Shown here: in pieces, positions 1 to 12,950 of the stretch
Numbering within the stretch: position 1 is the first letter of the stretch
Layout: each line of letters opens with the position of its first letter
Origin: Toxoplasma gondii ME49
Lineage: Eukaryota > Apicomplexa > Conoidasida > Eucoccidiorida > Sarcocystidae
Direction of reading: 5' to 3'
NCBI RefSeq assembly: GCF_000006565.2
Contig: NC_031472.1
Coordinates: forward strand, 706,727 to 770,726
DNA: 64,000 nt
Notes under the pieces: model-generated
Databases searched by the model: none
What the model was told of the DNA's origin: nothing
What the model saw: only the letters and a program-made list of their open reading frames with translations
Translations under genes and position numbers: made by a program

Positions 1-2733
1 TTCCAACCACTACACTCTGATCTCATGATTAGTTTGCGGTTGCCACCATGAGTTGCTGCCGGTCTGTACCGCTTTGTGCATCCAGCATGCATCCTGCTAC
101 GATCGCGTTCGCAAATTCGTGCAGAGGCCGCAGCGAGCCGCGGTGCTTCAGGTAGGAGAGAACTGGCGATTTGTGCCCAAGCGTGAAAATTGGCACTTCT
201 TCAATCGCTTGACAGTACAGGCGAAGCCACCAACAAGCGGGGAAGCCGAGATGGGTAGATACACGAAAGTGCGAGTGCAGTTGATATATTTCTTGTCGTT
301 CCTTGTCAGCAAATAGTGATCCGGAAAGATACGTGGTTATTGATTGCGCGACGTGTTATGTGGATGTGCAACCACAGAATGTACAAAGAATTCAACCCAC
401 TTCAATACGGTGCATATCGAAACAACGCACTGCAACTATTTGTGTTGGAGGCCCGATTGATACAACGTGAACGGTAGCGTTTCCTGCTTTCCACTGAAAT
501 CGGCGCTCGGAGATGATGACCACCAGCTCTTTAGATATTCCTTTCATTTTCTTGTTGTCTCGTTCCTGCCAATTTCTCTAGCTGTCGCCGGATGCGCCAG
601 CTGATTTACGTCGGACACCTCTGTATCTCAGCGGACCTGGGATCTCTCTCCGCGAGCGACGATCCATGCAAAGGCTCTTCGTCGGCTCGGCAATAGTATT
701 GCTACTGGCAGACACTCAAGAAAGAGACACGTTTCAGTGCTCCCTTAAAATCCTGCAACTGTACAATTCACTCGAACATTCTCAGTGAAAAACATTCAAA
801 AAAGGAACCAGCAGTCCTGTTGGGTACCCGCGGGATTGCTACAATCCTTCCTGAAATCTTCTAACCTCTTGTCAGTAGGGACGCGTGGAAAGCCACGAAC
901 AGTTTGGCGTTACTATCGACAAAACAGAGCTCGTCATGCATCGCATCAAAGAGGCCGGGAAAAGTGTGTTCAGCTTGGCATTTTTACAATGCGCCTTCTG
1001 GCTGCGAACCATTCCCCACTTCGATTCGTTAACTGTATGCCGTATTGTACGTGGCACATCGAACCAGAGCTCCCGTATCCTCGTGCGGCCTGCGATTTTC
1101 GCTTGTTTGAGTTCTAGAAAACCGTATCGAAATCGTCTGTTTCCGAAATCTTCTAAATGCAAACACATGTCACGTCCTCCACTTTGAAGGTGAATGCCTA
1201 CGTACAGGGGACACTGTGTAAACGTTTGTGGACGCCCTGGACAGCTCAAAGATCTGCGGCGATTTGCGTAGGTCCCTCTGATTCATGGTCGAGTTGTGTT
1301 TCTTGCTTTCCTGACGGAAGTGCCCGCGGCCAAATGATTGCCGGTCTCGCTTATTCTGTGTGCTACTACATCACGACCTGGCGATTTGTATTACAGTCAC
1401 AAACAACTCTATTTGCCACATAACCCAGACTGTTCCGAGAAAACTTCACCATCGGCCAACGAAAACCCTGAGAGCCGAGTTCGAGTATTGAAAAGTGTTT
1501 AGAGTGTGAATCTGTGTTAACACCGGCGCGTTCCGGCGATCTCTGTTGTTCGTTTCTTAGCGCCCAGAACAGAGGGCGGACAGCGCACAAACGTTCTGTG
1601 TTCCCTGGTGGGTCCACGAAGTGGCATCAAAAACCTTTTTTGCAGTGTATGCAAAGCGGGTCCTTCAAGCAGACAAGGTACAGATGGGTGTCGCGCCCAC
1701 ATGGACAGTTCCAGGTTTTTCTCCGGATACAGTTCCAACCGTCTCAAGAGGCCTCAAAATGAAAACCTACGAACAGGCTGCGCGCCTCCTTCAAAAACGT
1801 TTACAAGACAAGCAACCCTGGCAATCCACCCACTTGCAATTTCTCAAGAACACTTGAAAAAACCAGTCATCTCAAACTGAATTTCCTTGAAGACAAGCAC
1901 AACGGGACACGAAACGCCGCGACTTCCTTCGTCCGAGCGTGCTTGTCGACTGCACCTCCCACGCGAGGCGGCGCGTCCATCTGTGACAGAACGAAACAGA
2001 CACGTACGGTACACTCGTTCGGGTTCTTTCTCCTTGGAAAAGAAGAATACGAAAGACTTCTGAACCATGAGACATTCAAAGAACGGCGAAATGGACTATC
2101 AGAGTGCCGCTCTTCTGATTTTTCACAATCTAACCAGATGGAGCATCAGAGTTCAAGGCAGACGTTCAGGGTATGCACTTCGGATTGGGCCGCCGATTTG
2201 GGGGCCTGAGCATCTGGACAAATGAATGGACGCAATAAGATTTCTCACCAGGATTTTCGTCTGTTTCCTACTCTCTCAGAACAAACAGACGTCACGAACA
2301 CACACACACACACACACACACACGAGAAAATACTCTCAACACAACCCTGTGGAAGCACAACTATACAGCCCCTTGGAGGTATCCAGATATATTCGTACAG
2401 AGAAAAAGATCAACAAACCTAAACAGACGCAGGAGAACACCCATAATCGCTTTGGCGGTAGTTTTTTGTCATCGTCGCGTAGACAGAGAGCCTTAGTTTC
2501 TTTCCTCACCCCCAGGACTCATCTTACACACTGACACATGTTTTAGACAAAACTCACCAAGTCTCCCTTGAGTTTGTCAGTAGAGTCACTGAGAAATCTC
2601 GTGTTCTACTCGAAGAGCCTGTGGGCACAGACAGAAAGCTCCTGTGAGAGTCATCGACAAAATAACGACTCACAAAAAGAACTCTCAATCCAGTAATCAG
2701 AATCTCTACGATCTAAACCAGTAGGTCATCCCG

Positions 2734-2764
<31 letters not shown>

Positions 2765-2960
2765 CTCGCGAGAAAAACGTGTAAAGAGTCGTGAGCAGTT
2801 TGCTTGGCACAACTTCTCTTTGTCGCCCACTGGTGTCCGAACAAGATGTTTTCCCCTGAAGCCCTCGTGTCGCGTTCCCGAATGAGCGTCGTTCTACGTA
2901 ACCCGTTGCACGCATGCGACTAAGAGTGAAGAGAAAAGCAGGATCATTTCTCGACTTAAT
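1..2960. other. Spacer without a supported gene
   Basis: I see no exon with recognisable homology here. Open frames on both strands (for example 785-1117 plus and 872-1249 minus) overlap each other and lack family motifs. The right part should contain the 3' untranslated region of the minus-strand condensin gene ending at 2961. A (CA)n run lies near 2298-2323 and a (TA)n run near 2734-2758. TGCATGC-type words occur at about 84 and 2986. Confidence 0.6.
2298..2323. repeat. (CA)n microsatellite
   Basis: About thirteen CA units in a spacer. The nearby (TA)n run at about 2734-2758 is of the same general class. No coding role is seen. Confidence 0.9.
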
Positions 2961-5900
2961 TTACAAGCGTGTTTCGAGAAAACGCATGCATGGAAAGCTC
3001 CTACCGTGACCATTGCTGCCTAGCTTCCCCTGAAGGAAGAGCTCCCACGACGCTTCTTCTTCCTCCACTTGTTCTGCATTTTCGTCGGTGACACCCTCTT
3101 GGCGAATGTCGAGTTTTCCTTTGTTGGTCAACTGAAACAGAAAAAACTCCAGAAATCTTCTTCCTTCCGTTCCACATAAGAGGATGCAAAAACCTGCGGG
3201 AAATCAGCCTCTGCTGGGAGGTTGCGAGACCCTGGGACTCGTTCACAATCGTCCGCCCAGAAAAGCACTAGTCTGAGTTTTCAACACAGTCCGTGTCTGC
3301 GAAAATCCGTTCGCGAAAAACTGGATCCTTAATCTTTAGACGACGCTAAAGACACTTCATCCAGGAAAGAGGCCTCCGAGGAGCCTTCCTAGAAGCGCAT
3401 GCTAGAAGGCCTCCCTCCCTCTCTTACCACGCCTGCTCTGCTCAGACACAAACTTCCCATCAACGCAGAGGACTGAATACACTTTTATTTGGAAGCTCCA
3501 TTTCAGGAGTTCACTTAGGGATCTAAATTGGAAAGAGTCACCACGGTCACTGGAATAGTTCTTCTGCACGCTTTGTCCGAGTGATGCATTAAAAAGTTCG
3601 GACTCACCATGAGTGCCACGAGGAACAGGCGGCAAACTTCGTACTTTTCGCGGCCCCGCGCAACGTCACTGAAGGCGGGATATGGAGACTCTGAAGCATG
3701 CGTTCTTGAACCTCCGTTGCTCTGCAAGAGGCAGAGTGTCGTCGCATTCTCCTTTCCATCTGGAGAGGCAGAACAGCTCGCCTCCGGACGTTCCTCACCC
3801 TGCGAGCACGCAGCCTCAGGCCCGCACAAAGCAGGGAGGACCGGAGCCTGGAGAAAGCAGAGGAGACAGGCGCGGGGTTGCTGACGAAGAAGAAACTTTT
3901 CTATGCCAGAACAGACGCTTTCGACAAGGACAGAGCGTGTGGGCGTCTCGGAGGAGTTCCGGATCACAGAGGGGAAAAACCGGGAAGTACGGAAACTCGA
4001 GAACTCTCAAGAAGCTCTCTTTCAAACGCGAGCGCTCCACTCTGCGCTTGCTGCATCACGTCGTCGCCGCAGTTCCCAGTTTCCTCCTTGTCTTCGCCTA
4101 CAACCTTTCCTCACGGCTGTCTCTGCCCTGTGCAAAAATGCACCTGTCGCTGCATGCATTCTTTCTATACGAGACGCGAAGCTCGGAGCTGTCTCTCTCT
4201 CCCCTCTTCAGCCTCTTGACAAACGCGGCAAGGGAATCTGTACACACTCACTAGCCAGTGCGGCCCAAGACAGTTTTTCTCCGACACAGCGTAGTCAACA
4301 AGCGGCCTTTCGGTCGCTTTTATTGGCCGCGCTTACAACGAGGAAACCGAACGAAGTATTGTAAAGCTTTTCGCGCGAGGTCTCGGTCCGAACAGTTCTA
4401 GGTCAAAACAGGCGCGAGACATAGATCAGCGCGGGAGCACAACACTCGTTCATTCCAGGCAGAACAGACATGCAGCTGCCGCGCTCCAGTCAGGTGCAAA
4501 GTTCGCATGCGTTTTCGACAGCGCCGCGTTTGTGTTCGTCCTATAGTCGGATGCGAAAGACTTTCCAGCCGTTCCTGGAAGGCACCACTCACGTTTTTTG
4601 CAAGACCGTCTACGCGCTGCAGAAGTTTCTCCTCGTAGGCACAAATGTCAAAGGGCGGCAGGGAGGAGCTGCGGCGGAGCTCTCCTTCCAGAAACACCGT
4701 CCAGCGAGCGACTCTGCACGCAGAAAGGAGACAAGAAGAAACCGGCAGAATTCACAGCTGCAGACTTCTGCCAGGTTTCTGGAACAGGGCAATGTGAAGA
4801 GAAGGAAAAAGACTCGAGCGCAGCCCAGAGATGGGGAAATACCGACTACGCAACACCTGAAGCTGCGATCCAGACAGCGAGGACGCGCTTTCAACACGGT
4901 TTTCATCGTTTGCAGGTGGACAACGGTTCACAGACGTTCAGCGTACCAGTCTCTTGATGGACCATCAAAGCCTCTTCGAGGGCGAATGTGAATATCAAGA
5001 AAGTCTTCGCGATAATTATTCGACCACGAAAAGATAAACCCGATGGAAAGACAGTGAAGGAAGAATTCGAATACCCCAAGAAAACAGTCTCCGTTGACAG
5101 CTCCTCATTTTCAGGTAGTCAGAGCGAGGACAAAGGAAAAAAAAGAAAACGACGAAAAATACGGATGTCGCTTTTGCCGCCGGGACGAACTCCCAGACAC
5201 AGGCGTGAGTTAAGTTCGTGACACTGAATAGTCGACCCATCCTTAACGCCGCAACCTACATCAAAAGAACGCTTCGGAGCTACGAAACACTGGTAGAACC
5301 GTCCGCATGCCCGCGCCTGACATCTCTACAGCCCCATACAGCGAAAGAGAGCGAAACATCAACATACATGCACGTTGACGTACGTTTATGTGGAGATGAA
5401 CACACCCGCCTGGAAAGAGAGCAAACAGATCGACAGATACGCAAAGCTAAATGCAAATGCCTACGTGTGGATGTCTTCTCTTGTATGCTCTCAAGTGTCG
5501 ACTTCAGGACGGCGGGTGTAGCGACTCTCACCTCTGCAGCAGTTCCTGGTCAGACCGCTTCATCTGGACCGCCTCGACGGAAAAACCTTCCACGTGATCC
5601 TCAGCGGCTTCCTGAGAGGGAAACAGTCGCCACTGAAACCCCATATTTCTTTCTCAAGTATCCACCGTAAAAGAACATACCTCAAACTAGCGACCCATAT
5701 CTAAACGTATATCTCCATCTCTTTCTGGTACCTTCATCTATCTACATACCTATCTCTCTGTATCCATATGTATATATGCATGAGTATATGTATCTATATC
5801 TCTATATCTATATCTATAACTATCTTTCCACCTATCTGTTTCCACGGATACATCGACGTGTATCTACAGCGCGCGTTTTGTCAAATGTAGATAAAAATGT

Positions 5901-8900
5901 GCCTTCTCCGGGTCGGCGCATGTGCGTCGACGTCGATGTGTATCGCATGCAGACGCACGCAGTCGTGTTGTTGCTTTTTTGTCTCCTCCTTTCTGTCTTT
6001 CTTCGAAAAAAAAGGCGAAGATAGAAGCGGACTGTCTCTCTGCGGTGTCTCAAGGAAGCGAGGAGACCAATGGAGAGACAGGAGACAAGGAGAAAAGCCG
6101 TGAGACAAGAGGGAGTAGGAGAGGCGGAGACACAGAGACGAGCAAAGTCCCAAAGGAAGAGCAGCAGAGAAACAAGAAAAAGGAGGAAAAACAAAAGGAA
6201 GAGGCACAAACACGCATGTGGGGGAAGCGAGAAGACACACCGTGGCGGGGACGAGAGGCAAACTGACGGCTGCTTGCAGCTGCTGTTGCAGCTGCTCCTT
6301 CTCGACAGCGCTGAGGAGGGAGACGCCCCGTTGATCTTCGTTGACCATTTCTGTGATCCCGTTTTCTCTCTGATCTCTGACCAAGTCTGCGCGGTCGTCG
6401 AAGATGTCCTGAAAAGCAAAGACAGGAGAACAACCTGCTTCTCAGAGGCACAAGGGGGGGGGGCCTCCCGCGAGAAATGAGGGCCAGCTCCGTTCGTGAA
6501 GAGCAACAAGGCTTTCACTGCATGCATGCACTTAGGACGGGAAGTTCACCTAGCCAGCACGAGTCGAAAGTTAGGTCCCGCCAGGCTGAGAGGACCGGCT
6601 TTCTGAATTCAGGACGAGCGATGCGAGGAAGGAATTCTTTTAAAAAGCTCTCCTCTCATTAACTGCTGCTGAAGATGCCACAAAAGCGCCTCGACATCCG
6701 AAAAGGAGCAGGAGACGAATACAGGGGAATCAGAGAGAAAAGACGAAGAAGAAAGAGGAAGGCGAAAAAGACGAAGGAACAAGAAAAAAGGGGAAGCAAG
6801 AAAAGCAGAATCCACGGACATGCTGCCAGGTTTTCGAACGACGCAGGAAAAGCGAGAAGAGTGACGGCAAAGAGACGGAGGAGAGGAAGAAGACACAGAC
6901 AAGAGCAGACGAGAGAGAGAGAGAAGAGCAGGAGGGAACAAAGGATAAAGGGAGAAGCAAGAACAAGAGAGAGAAAAAGAAGCTCGACACAGAGACAGCA
7001 GACGAATCCACGTAAAGAAGAAAACGGCAGAAGCCTTCGTCGTGTTAAAAAGAAGAAGCAACCTACGCCGACATCTGCCTCATCCAGGTCGCGCCATGTC
7101 GCAGCTTCCAGAGGCTGCAAAAGCCGCTCCTCGGCTGCCTCTGCAAGAGCCGCCACAGCGTCGACTTCGGCAGCGGGAGACAACGCCGAAGGCAGACGCC
7201 TTTTCTCCTCTTCTCGGGTCTGCTTCTCAGAAAAAATGGAAAGAGTGAACAGAGGACTCAGAAGCTGAGAAGAAAACAGGGAGTTCGTGGCGGCGACAGA
7301 GCCAGAAAAAAGAGGGGGGAGAGACAGAGATGTCGGGAGCGAGAACGGAGAGAACGAAAGACCCCGAGAGAAGAAGGTAAGAGAGAAGGAGCGACGAGAG
7401 AGAAAACGAACAAAGAGAGGAAAGAAGACGCATCAGGTGTCTACACACAACGCACAATTTGACATTTCGTCCTGTTGAATCCACTGTAAGCCTCCAGCTC
7501 AAATGCCAAGAGAATTCGACGCCACATAAGAGCGTACACGACTTGGAAAACTCAGATGCGTACAGACAGATGCACCCGTCGACGTCAACATGCGCTTTCA
7601 ACTGTGCGTCCACCATAAAGAGATTGTCATTTGCATAAGTATATATATATATGTACATATATATACATATATGTATATATGTACGGATAGATATTGGTCT
7701 ACATCTATAATTCATCAGTAGGTATAGTACCGATGTAAACAAAGACCCATATATATATATATATACATGTACAGGTAAATAACGGCCAATAAATAAGCAC
7801 ATAGATGAATTTCCTCGCTCATTTCTTAGCTTTTTCTGTGTCTGAAGGGAACTCTTTGTTCTCTCTCTTAGCGTACCCGGTGTCGGTGTTGTTGTCTGAG
7901 TCTCCTTCTGAGGACTGCCCGTCTCCGGAGCCTCGCGTAGACAACATCTTCCATCCATTTCCATCGAGGCGTTTCAAGGATGGCTCCAATGGCAGAGCAT
8001 GCAGAGACAGACTCGAAAGATACTTTCCTGGGATTACGCTGGCCAAGTCGATCTTCCTTGGCACGACGTTCCTCGCCATCGCGCTTCCCTTCTGCTCTTC
8101 CTGCCTCTCCTTCCTCTGCCCTTTCTGAAAGAGTGTCGTTTTCTCTTCCTTTTCTTTTCTCGGCAGAGACACGGAGCTCGAAAAGGGACGAAACCCCCGC
8201 GATGCGGTGTCTAGACAGCCTAATTGTGAAGGGAGAGCAGGGCAGCTGAATATCCGGATAGAACGGCAGGCGGTGTTCTGAAACAATCGACAAAAATGAA
8301 AGAAAGGCAGAAAAAATCGCCCGCGGTGCATCCACTTTGTCCTTTTCTTCATCTTCCGTTTGCCTTAACGTTAATTCTTCGTTTCCCTTCCTTCCCTCAC
8401 ACGCGTCCTGTATCTCTTCCTCGACTCCTTCTCCTCTCTCGTTCCTTCTCCTCTCTCTTTCGGTCTTTCCTCGTCTCCCTCTTCTCTTCTCATACCCTTT
8501 TTGTAGCGGGTCTTGTGTAGGCTGTTTCTCCAGGCGGGACTTCTCCGCGCGTTCTCTTCGTCGGCCACAACCGCCTCTGCGGCTGCGAGTTCCCCCGCGC
8601 TCCAGAGTCCTCGCAGCAGACTGTTCATGCCTTGTCGCGTATGCAGCCTATGGAAGGCGAAAGTCGCTGTCTCCGACGCAGAAGCCAAGGCCGCCGACGG
8701 CAAGGAAAAGTAGAACTCGGGAGGCAGCCTAGAAAGACACCCGCAAAACTGGACGCGAACGCCGGTTCCATATCAGGCGACAATGCAAACGGCTAGGCAT
8801 AGACGCGGGGTGTGGTGGGCGGATTGCGGTCAACTGCAAGCCGCCCGTGTGAGGACTTTGAAGGCTCCGCACCGTCTTCGAAGTCGCTCGTAGCGACGGA

Positions 8901-11900
8901 AACTCGAAAGTCAACTTTCAACTTGAGAGAGCGCAGGTGTGTGAGCTGCTCTTCCGGAAAACGACGAGCACAAACAACAGGGAATCAGGAGAGCCGTTCA
9001 AAGAGACACTTGAACGCAGCGGTGGCATCCGAGAAGGACAGATACGGAGACAGGCGAGCGAGAGAGGACCGAGAATGGAAAGGGTGCTCGGGCAACACAC
9101 ACTGTTCCACACTCTGGAGAGAGGAGGCGGAACGCAAGAGTGGACGAAAAGTTGTGAGACGACAGATGATTTCGAGGGACAGTGCCAAACCGGGAAGGCG
9201 AAAAACGGAAAGGATTGCTCACGGGGAAAAGCCCGGTCGAACGAAGCAAAAACTTCACGATCCAAACTAGACGCCCACGGTGACGGAAGCGGCTTAAGAA
9301 CGGCCAAAGAGAACAAGCCAAGCACGCTCGATCCTCCCGACACAGACGGAGCCCAGTGGCTGCGCTTCTTCGACAACAGCAACGCTCGTTCGTGAAACGA
9401 GACAGACACACAGAATTTCCCGACTTGGCAACATACCGAAATGTAGGTAGAAATAGACAGGCAGATATACATATACTACATATGCTTGAAGAGTTCCGCG
9501 AACTGCCAACAAAAAAATAAAGACATGCACAGAAAGGCAGACAGGCGAATGTGCATATATATATATATGTATATAAATGTATATACACGCATATATAGAG
9601 ATCTCTGATTTTCGCCTTTCTCACCCAATTTTTCATCTCTCGTTTCCGGTGCTCAGGGGGTCAGAAACCTGCTAGCCCGGCCTCTCGCTTCTCTTTCAAC
9701 TCTTGTTTGTCTTTCCCCTTTTACCTCACGAACCGAAGTCGAGAAGAAAGCCTGGCGGGAGCGTCCCTGACGTGCATGAACCATCCCAAGATATATTTCC
9801 AGAGTCAACCTACCTGACGCAGGAGCCGAAGCGGACGGGGCGCCTCTCAGTATGGTCTCCTTCTTCTCGCAGAGACATCAGCTGCTGCCGACGACTCTGC
9901 TTCTCGCGACTCAAACTCTGGTCCCTCCTCGTCGTCTCCACCTCACCGGCTTCCTCGCCACATAAGCCACAGGAGAGACCTTCTCTCTCGTGCTTCTCGC
10001 CTTCCTTGTGCACCGCCTCTCCCCCGCGCGAGTCGCCAAACTGTTCTCTCTCCACCCGGCGCCGCTTCGCCTGCCTCGGAGCTGTACATACACTCCAGTC
10101 TCCAGGTCCCGTGGCGTGGAGGAGGCGCCGCAGCGCCGCTGCGCCACCGATCCCCGCTTCTTCTTGTCTTCGCCTGGCCTCCAAAATGCGGTCGACGGGA
10201 GACAAATCCTCTCGCGACGGGCGAGAGGCCGAACGCGTTTCGGCTAGCGAGGAGACCCCCAAATGAACTCCCCTTTCTTGTCGACGTCTCTGCTTCTCTC
10301 TGTCTTCTTCCCAGAACAGCGAGCGCGCAAAGTCCCCCGGGGAAGCGTCGTCGAAAATCGAGGACTCGAACACTGCCCCGAAGTCGCTGCTCTCGGACGC
10401 TCGCATGAAATCTCCCGGGGCAACCGCCTCAGAAGACGCCTCGGATGTATGAACACTTGAGGAGACGACAAAGGCAGGATCGTCTTCGAAAACGTCGAAG
10501 CACAGACCGTCGTCGTCGAACTCGAGAAACGCGCCGAGACCCTCGCTAGGCAACCGCCCTCCATCTGCATGCAACTCACTCACGCCAGACAGAGAAGAAG
10601 AGGAAGACGAAGAGGAAGACGAAGATGAAGAAGAGGAAGACGAAGATGAAGAAGAGGAAGACGAAGAGGAAGAAGAAGAGGAAGACGAAGAAGAAGAAGA
10701 AGATGAAGAAGAGGAAGACGATGAAGGGAGAGGAGAGGGAAGAAAGATTTTTCGTCTTTTCTCTGGACGAAGAAGAGATTGGTAGAGAGGCGCGTCGCGA
10801 GTGTCTACCATCAAGCCTCCAGAGGCCTCGTGAAGCAGAAACGACGTCAGCTGAAAAAAAAAAACAAGTTCTCCAGCAATTCCTTTTGGAAACGCGCAGA
10901 CATGCCCACAAAGAAGACACCTCCTCTCTCTACACCGGTCTCTGGCCCTCAACGTAGATCTCTTCTCCATCTGACACCATCTCTGCAGACGTGCATGCGT
11001 TTCTTCCGCACTCAAGGAAACGCCCTGACTCCCCTATCGGTGTCCAAATAGCCTCGACTCACGCAGCCACCTTCCCATATACCTGTAAACTGTATCTATA
11101 TATATATATATGTATATATATGCTGTCTCCATATATATATATATTTCGGCATCTCTCTATTTTGCTCTCTCTCTCTCTATATATATATATATATTAGTGT
11201 GCCTATCTATATCACGATCTATCTGATTTTCTAGACAGATGGACATGCAGATGGAGAGGTTGTAGGGGAGTGTGATGATACGTGCGACTTGAGAGAAGAA
11301 CAAAAAAAAAGTTGAAATCTGGATCTGCATGTTTGTGTCTGCGGATGATACCCGGAAGTGTTTGAATTCTCGGTATTTGTGCGTCAAGGCTGCTTCCTCG
11401 AGTTCCGCAATTCTCTCTCGGTCTTCGCCGGGGGTCGCGTCACTTCCGGCGTCTGGTCGGGCGTCTGCCTCCTCCTCCTCGACTCGCCGCTGCGGGCCTT
11501 CGCCGAGCCGGGAGCCTCTGCGGCGCAGGACAGGAGGGAGGCGCACGAGGTCGGGTGGTCGGCTCCTTTTGTTGTCTGCGACTTCCTCCAACTCGCCGTC
11601 TCGCGCTTCGCTCTCTCGAGGGAAAGTCGGCAGAAAAAGAAACGCGCTCCCCACGACTTCCTGCAGAACCGAGTGCCTCGCGAACCGCAGGTTCTGGGGT
11701 GGCGAGACACCCGACTTGTGTGAGCCGCGCGCCTTCCCGTCCCCGACTGCATGCATCGACTGAAGCATGTGGAGAACGAGCGCATGCAGATGCTCGATTT
11801 TCCTCCCCCACACTTTCGCCAGACGCTCCAGCAGCAGCGCCGCCTCAGAAAACTCCATGCGGTACGTCTCCGCACCATGGCCAGAAGCCTCGTCTCTCTC

Positions 11901-12950
11901 GACTGCTTCTCTCTCGGCTGGGCGGTGTGTCAACGGGGAGAAGGCGGGCAGACAAGCCCCGTCGACGGCCGCGACTGCAGCAGCGACGAATCGTCGAGGT
12001 GTGACGATAGGAGACGAAGGCGAAGAGACTGTCTCCCGGCTCTCCGCGAGGAGGAGTTCCTGCGAGTCTCCGCCCTGCAGAGACAGGTGATCGCCTCCGT
12101 CCCTCCAGCCTTCCTCTCGCACACCCAGCAGCTGCGAACAGGCTTCCTGGGAAGCCGGGGGCGACGCGCTGGAGGCAGCCTCTGCATGCACGCGAGGGCC
12201 AGCGTCCCCAAGTTGAATGGCGCCGCTCTCGGACAGCGAGAGGAAGAACGACAGCATCTGCGCGACGTCGACCTGCCACCACCACGGCGAGGAAGACGAC
12301 GGCGCGGCAGTTCTGAGAAGGAGGTCCTCCACCTGCGCGAGAAACGAGGAGACCGAGCTCGTCCGCTGTTCGATCCCTACCTGTCGCTCGCGCCTCAGCA
12401 CAGGCGTCTCCTCCAGGACGCCGGGCGCGCCGGGGCGCCCTAGGCCGAGTGCGGGGGACTGTGCAGCGGTCCCGTACAGAGGCGCGAGTCGGGGAGAAGA
12501 GAGCGCGACAAAAGATGCCCCAGCGGCAGACTTTGTCTGGCTCTTCGAGGGCGTCTTGACGCTTGCTGGGAGCGCAGCGCCGAGGTCAGGCGGGTGCGGC
12601 GGTGTGGAGGCCCTGCTTCTACACGTGGGCGTTTGAAAGAGCTGAGGGGGTGCAGCGTCTTTCCTAGGAGAAGAAGGCGCACAGAAGACGAAACTCGACT
12701 CCGACTGGCGTTTGCGGCAAGACAGCGGAGACGAGAAAACTTGCTTCTCGCTGCTGCCGTCGCTGTCTCCGTCCTCGGTCTCACCGTCGCTGTCTGCTGC
12801 TGCACCTGCACTTGCGCCGACTTCGCGAAGAGTCCTACCTCCCGCAGAACGGTTTGGAGAGAGAGATCCTCGAGACAGAGGAGAAGACAACGGAGAGCGA
12901 GGAGCGCTGCGGACCGCGCGACGGCGGCTCACCATCTTGGAAGACTGCAT
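2961..12950 (-). CDS. Condensin-2 complex subunit H2 (CAP-H2), ten exons
   Basis: Kleisin subunit of condensin II, which compacts and organises chromosomes in the nucleus. Proposed exons in transcript order: 12950-11352, 10850-9814, 8728-8496, 8277-8024, 7225-7067, 6408-6268, 5611-5532, 4713-4593, 3847-3608, 3131-2961; all junction phases agree and give about 1344 aa. The N-terminal H2 domain is seen at about residues 195-400, including MEFSEAALLLERLAKVWGRK near 364. The C-terminal H2 region is in exons 7-10: PPFDICAYEEKLLQRV, then VARGREKYEVCRLFLVAL, then a short acidic end. A run of about 45 Ser (10592-10725) and basic or acidic spacers fill the middle, as is common in coccidian proteins. 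The start is the first ATG in the open frame. Weak points are the acceptors at 7225 and 3847, and the last exon: a donor-like GTAGGA near 2985 could lead to a further exon. Identity is inferred from motif order; no alignment was run. Confidence 0.8.
10592..10725 (-). repeat. Poly-serine coding tract (purine-only on plus strand)
   Basis: A run of GAA/GAG/GAC/GAT-like trinucleotides on the plus strand reads as about 45 consecutive Ser in exon 2 of the minus-strand condensin gene. The plus strand is almost purely A and G here. The plus-strand frames give Glu/Asp or Lys/Arg/Thr runs, which I treat as shadows because only the minus frame joins to flanking exons in phase. Confidence 0.85.

Noticed and set aside
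3682..4254. Plus-strand 190-codon open frame
   Set aside because: It overlaps the minus-strand condensin exon with the conserved GREKYEVCRLFLVAL segment, and the plus frame has no motif.
6659..7061. Hydrophobic Ser/Leu/Phe-rich minus-strand frames
   Set aside because: They are intron sequence between condensin exons 5 and 6; the plus strand is a simple AG-rich tract here.
8812..9472. Open frames on both strands between condensin exons 2 and 3
   Set aside because: Exon 2 joins exon 3 directly in phase, and these frames show no H2 or other motif.
10592..10740. Acidic or basic repeat proteins on the plus strand
   Set aside because: They are the complement of the poly-Ser run in the condensin exon, which joins neighbouring exons in phase.
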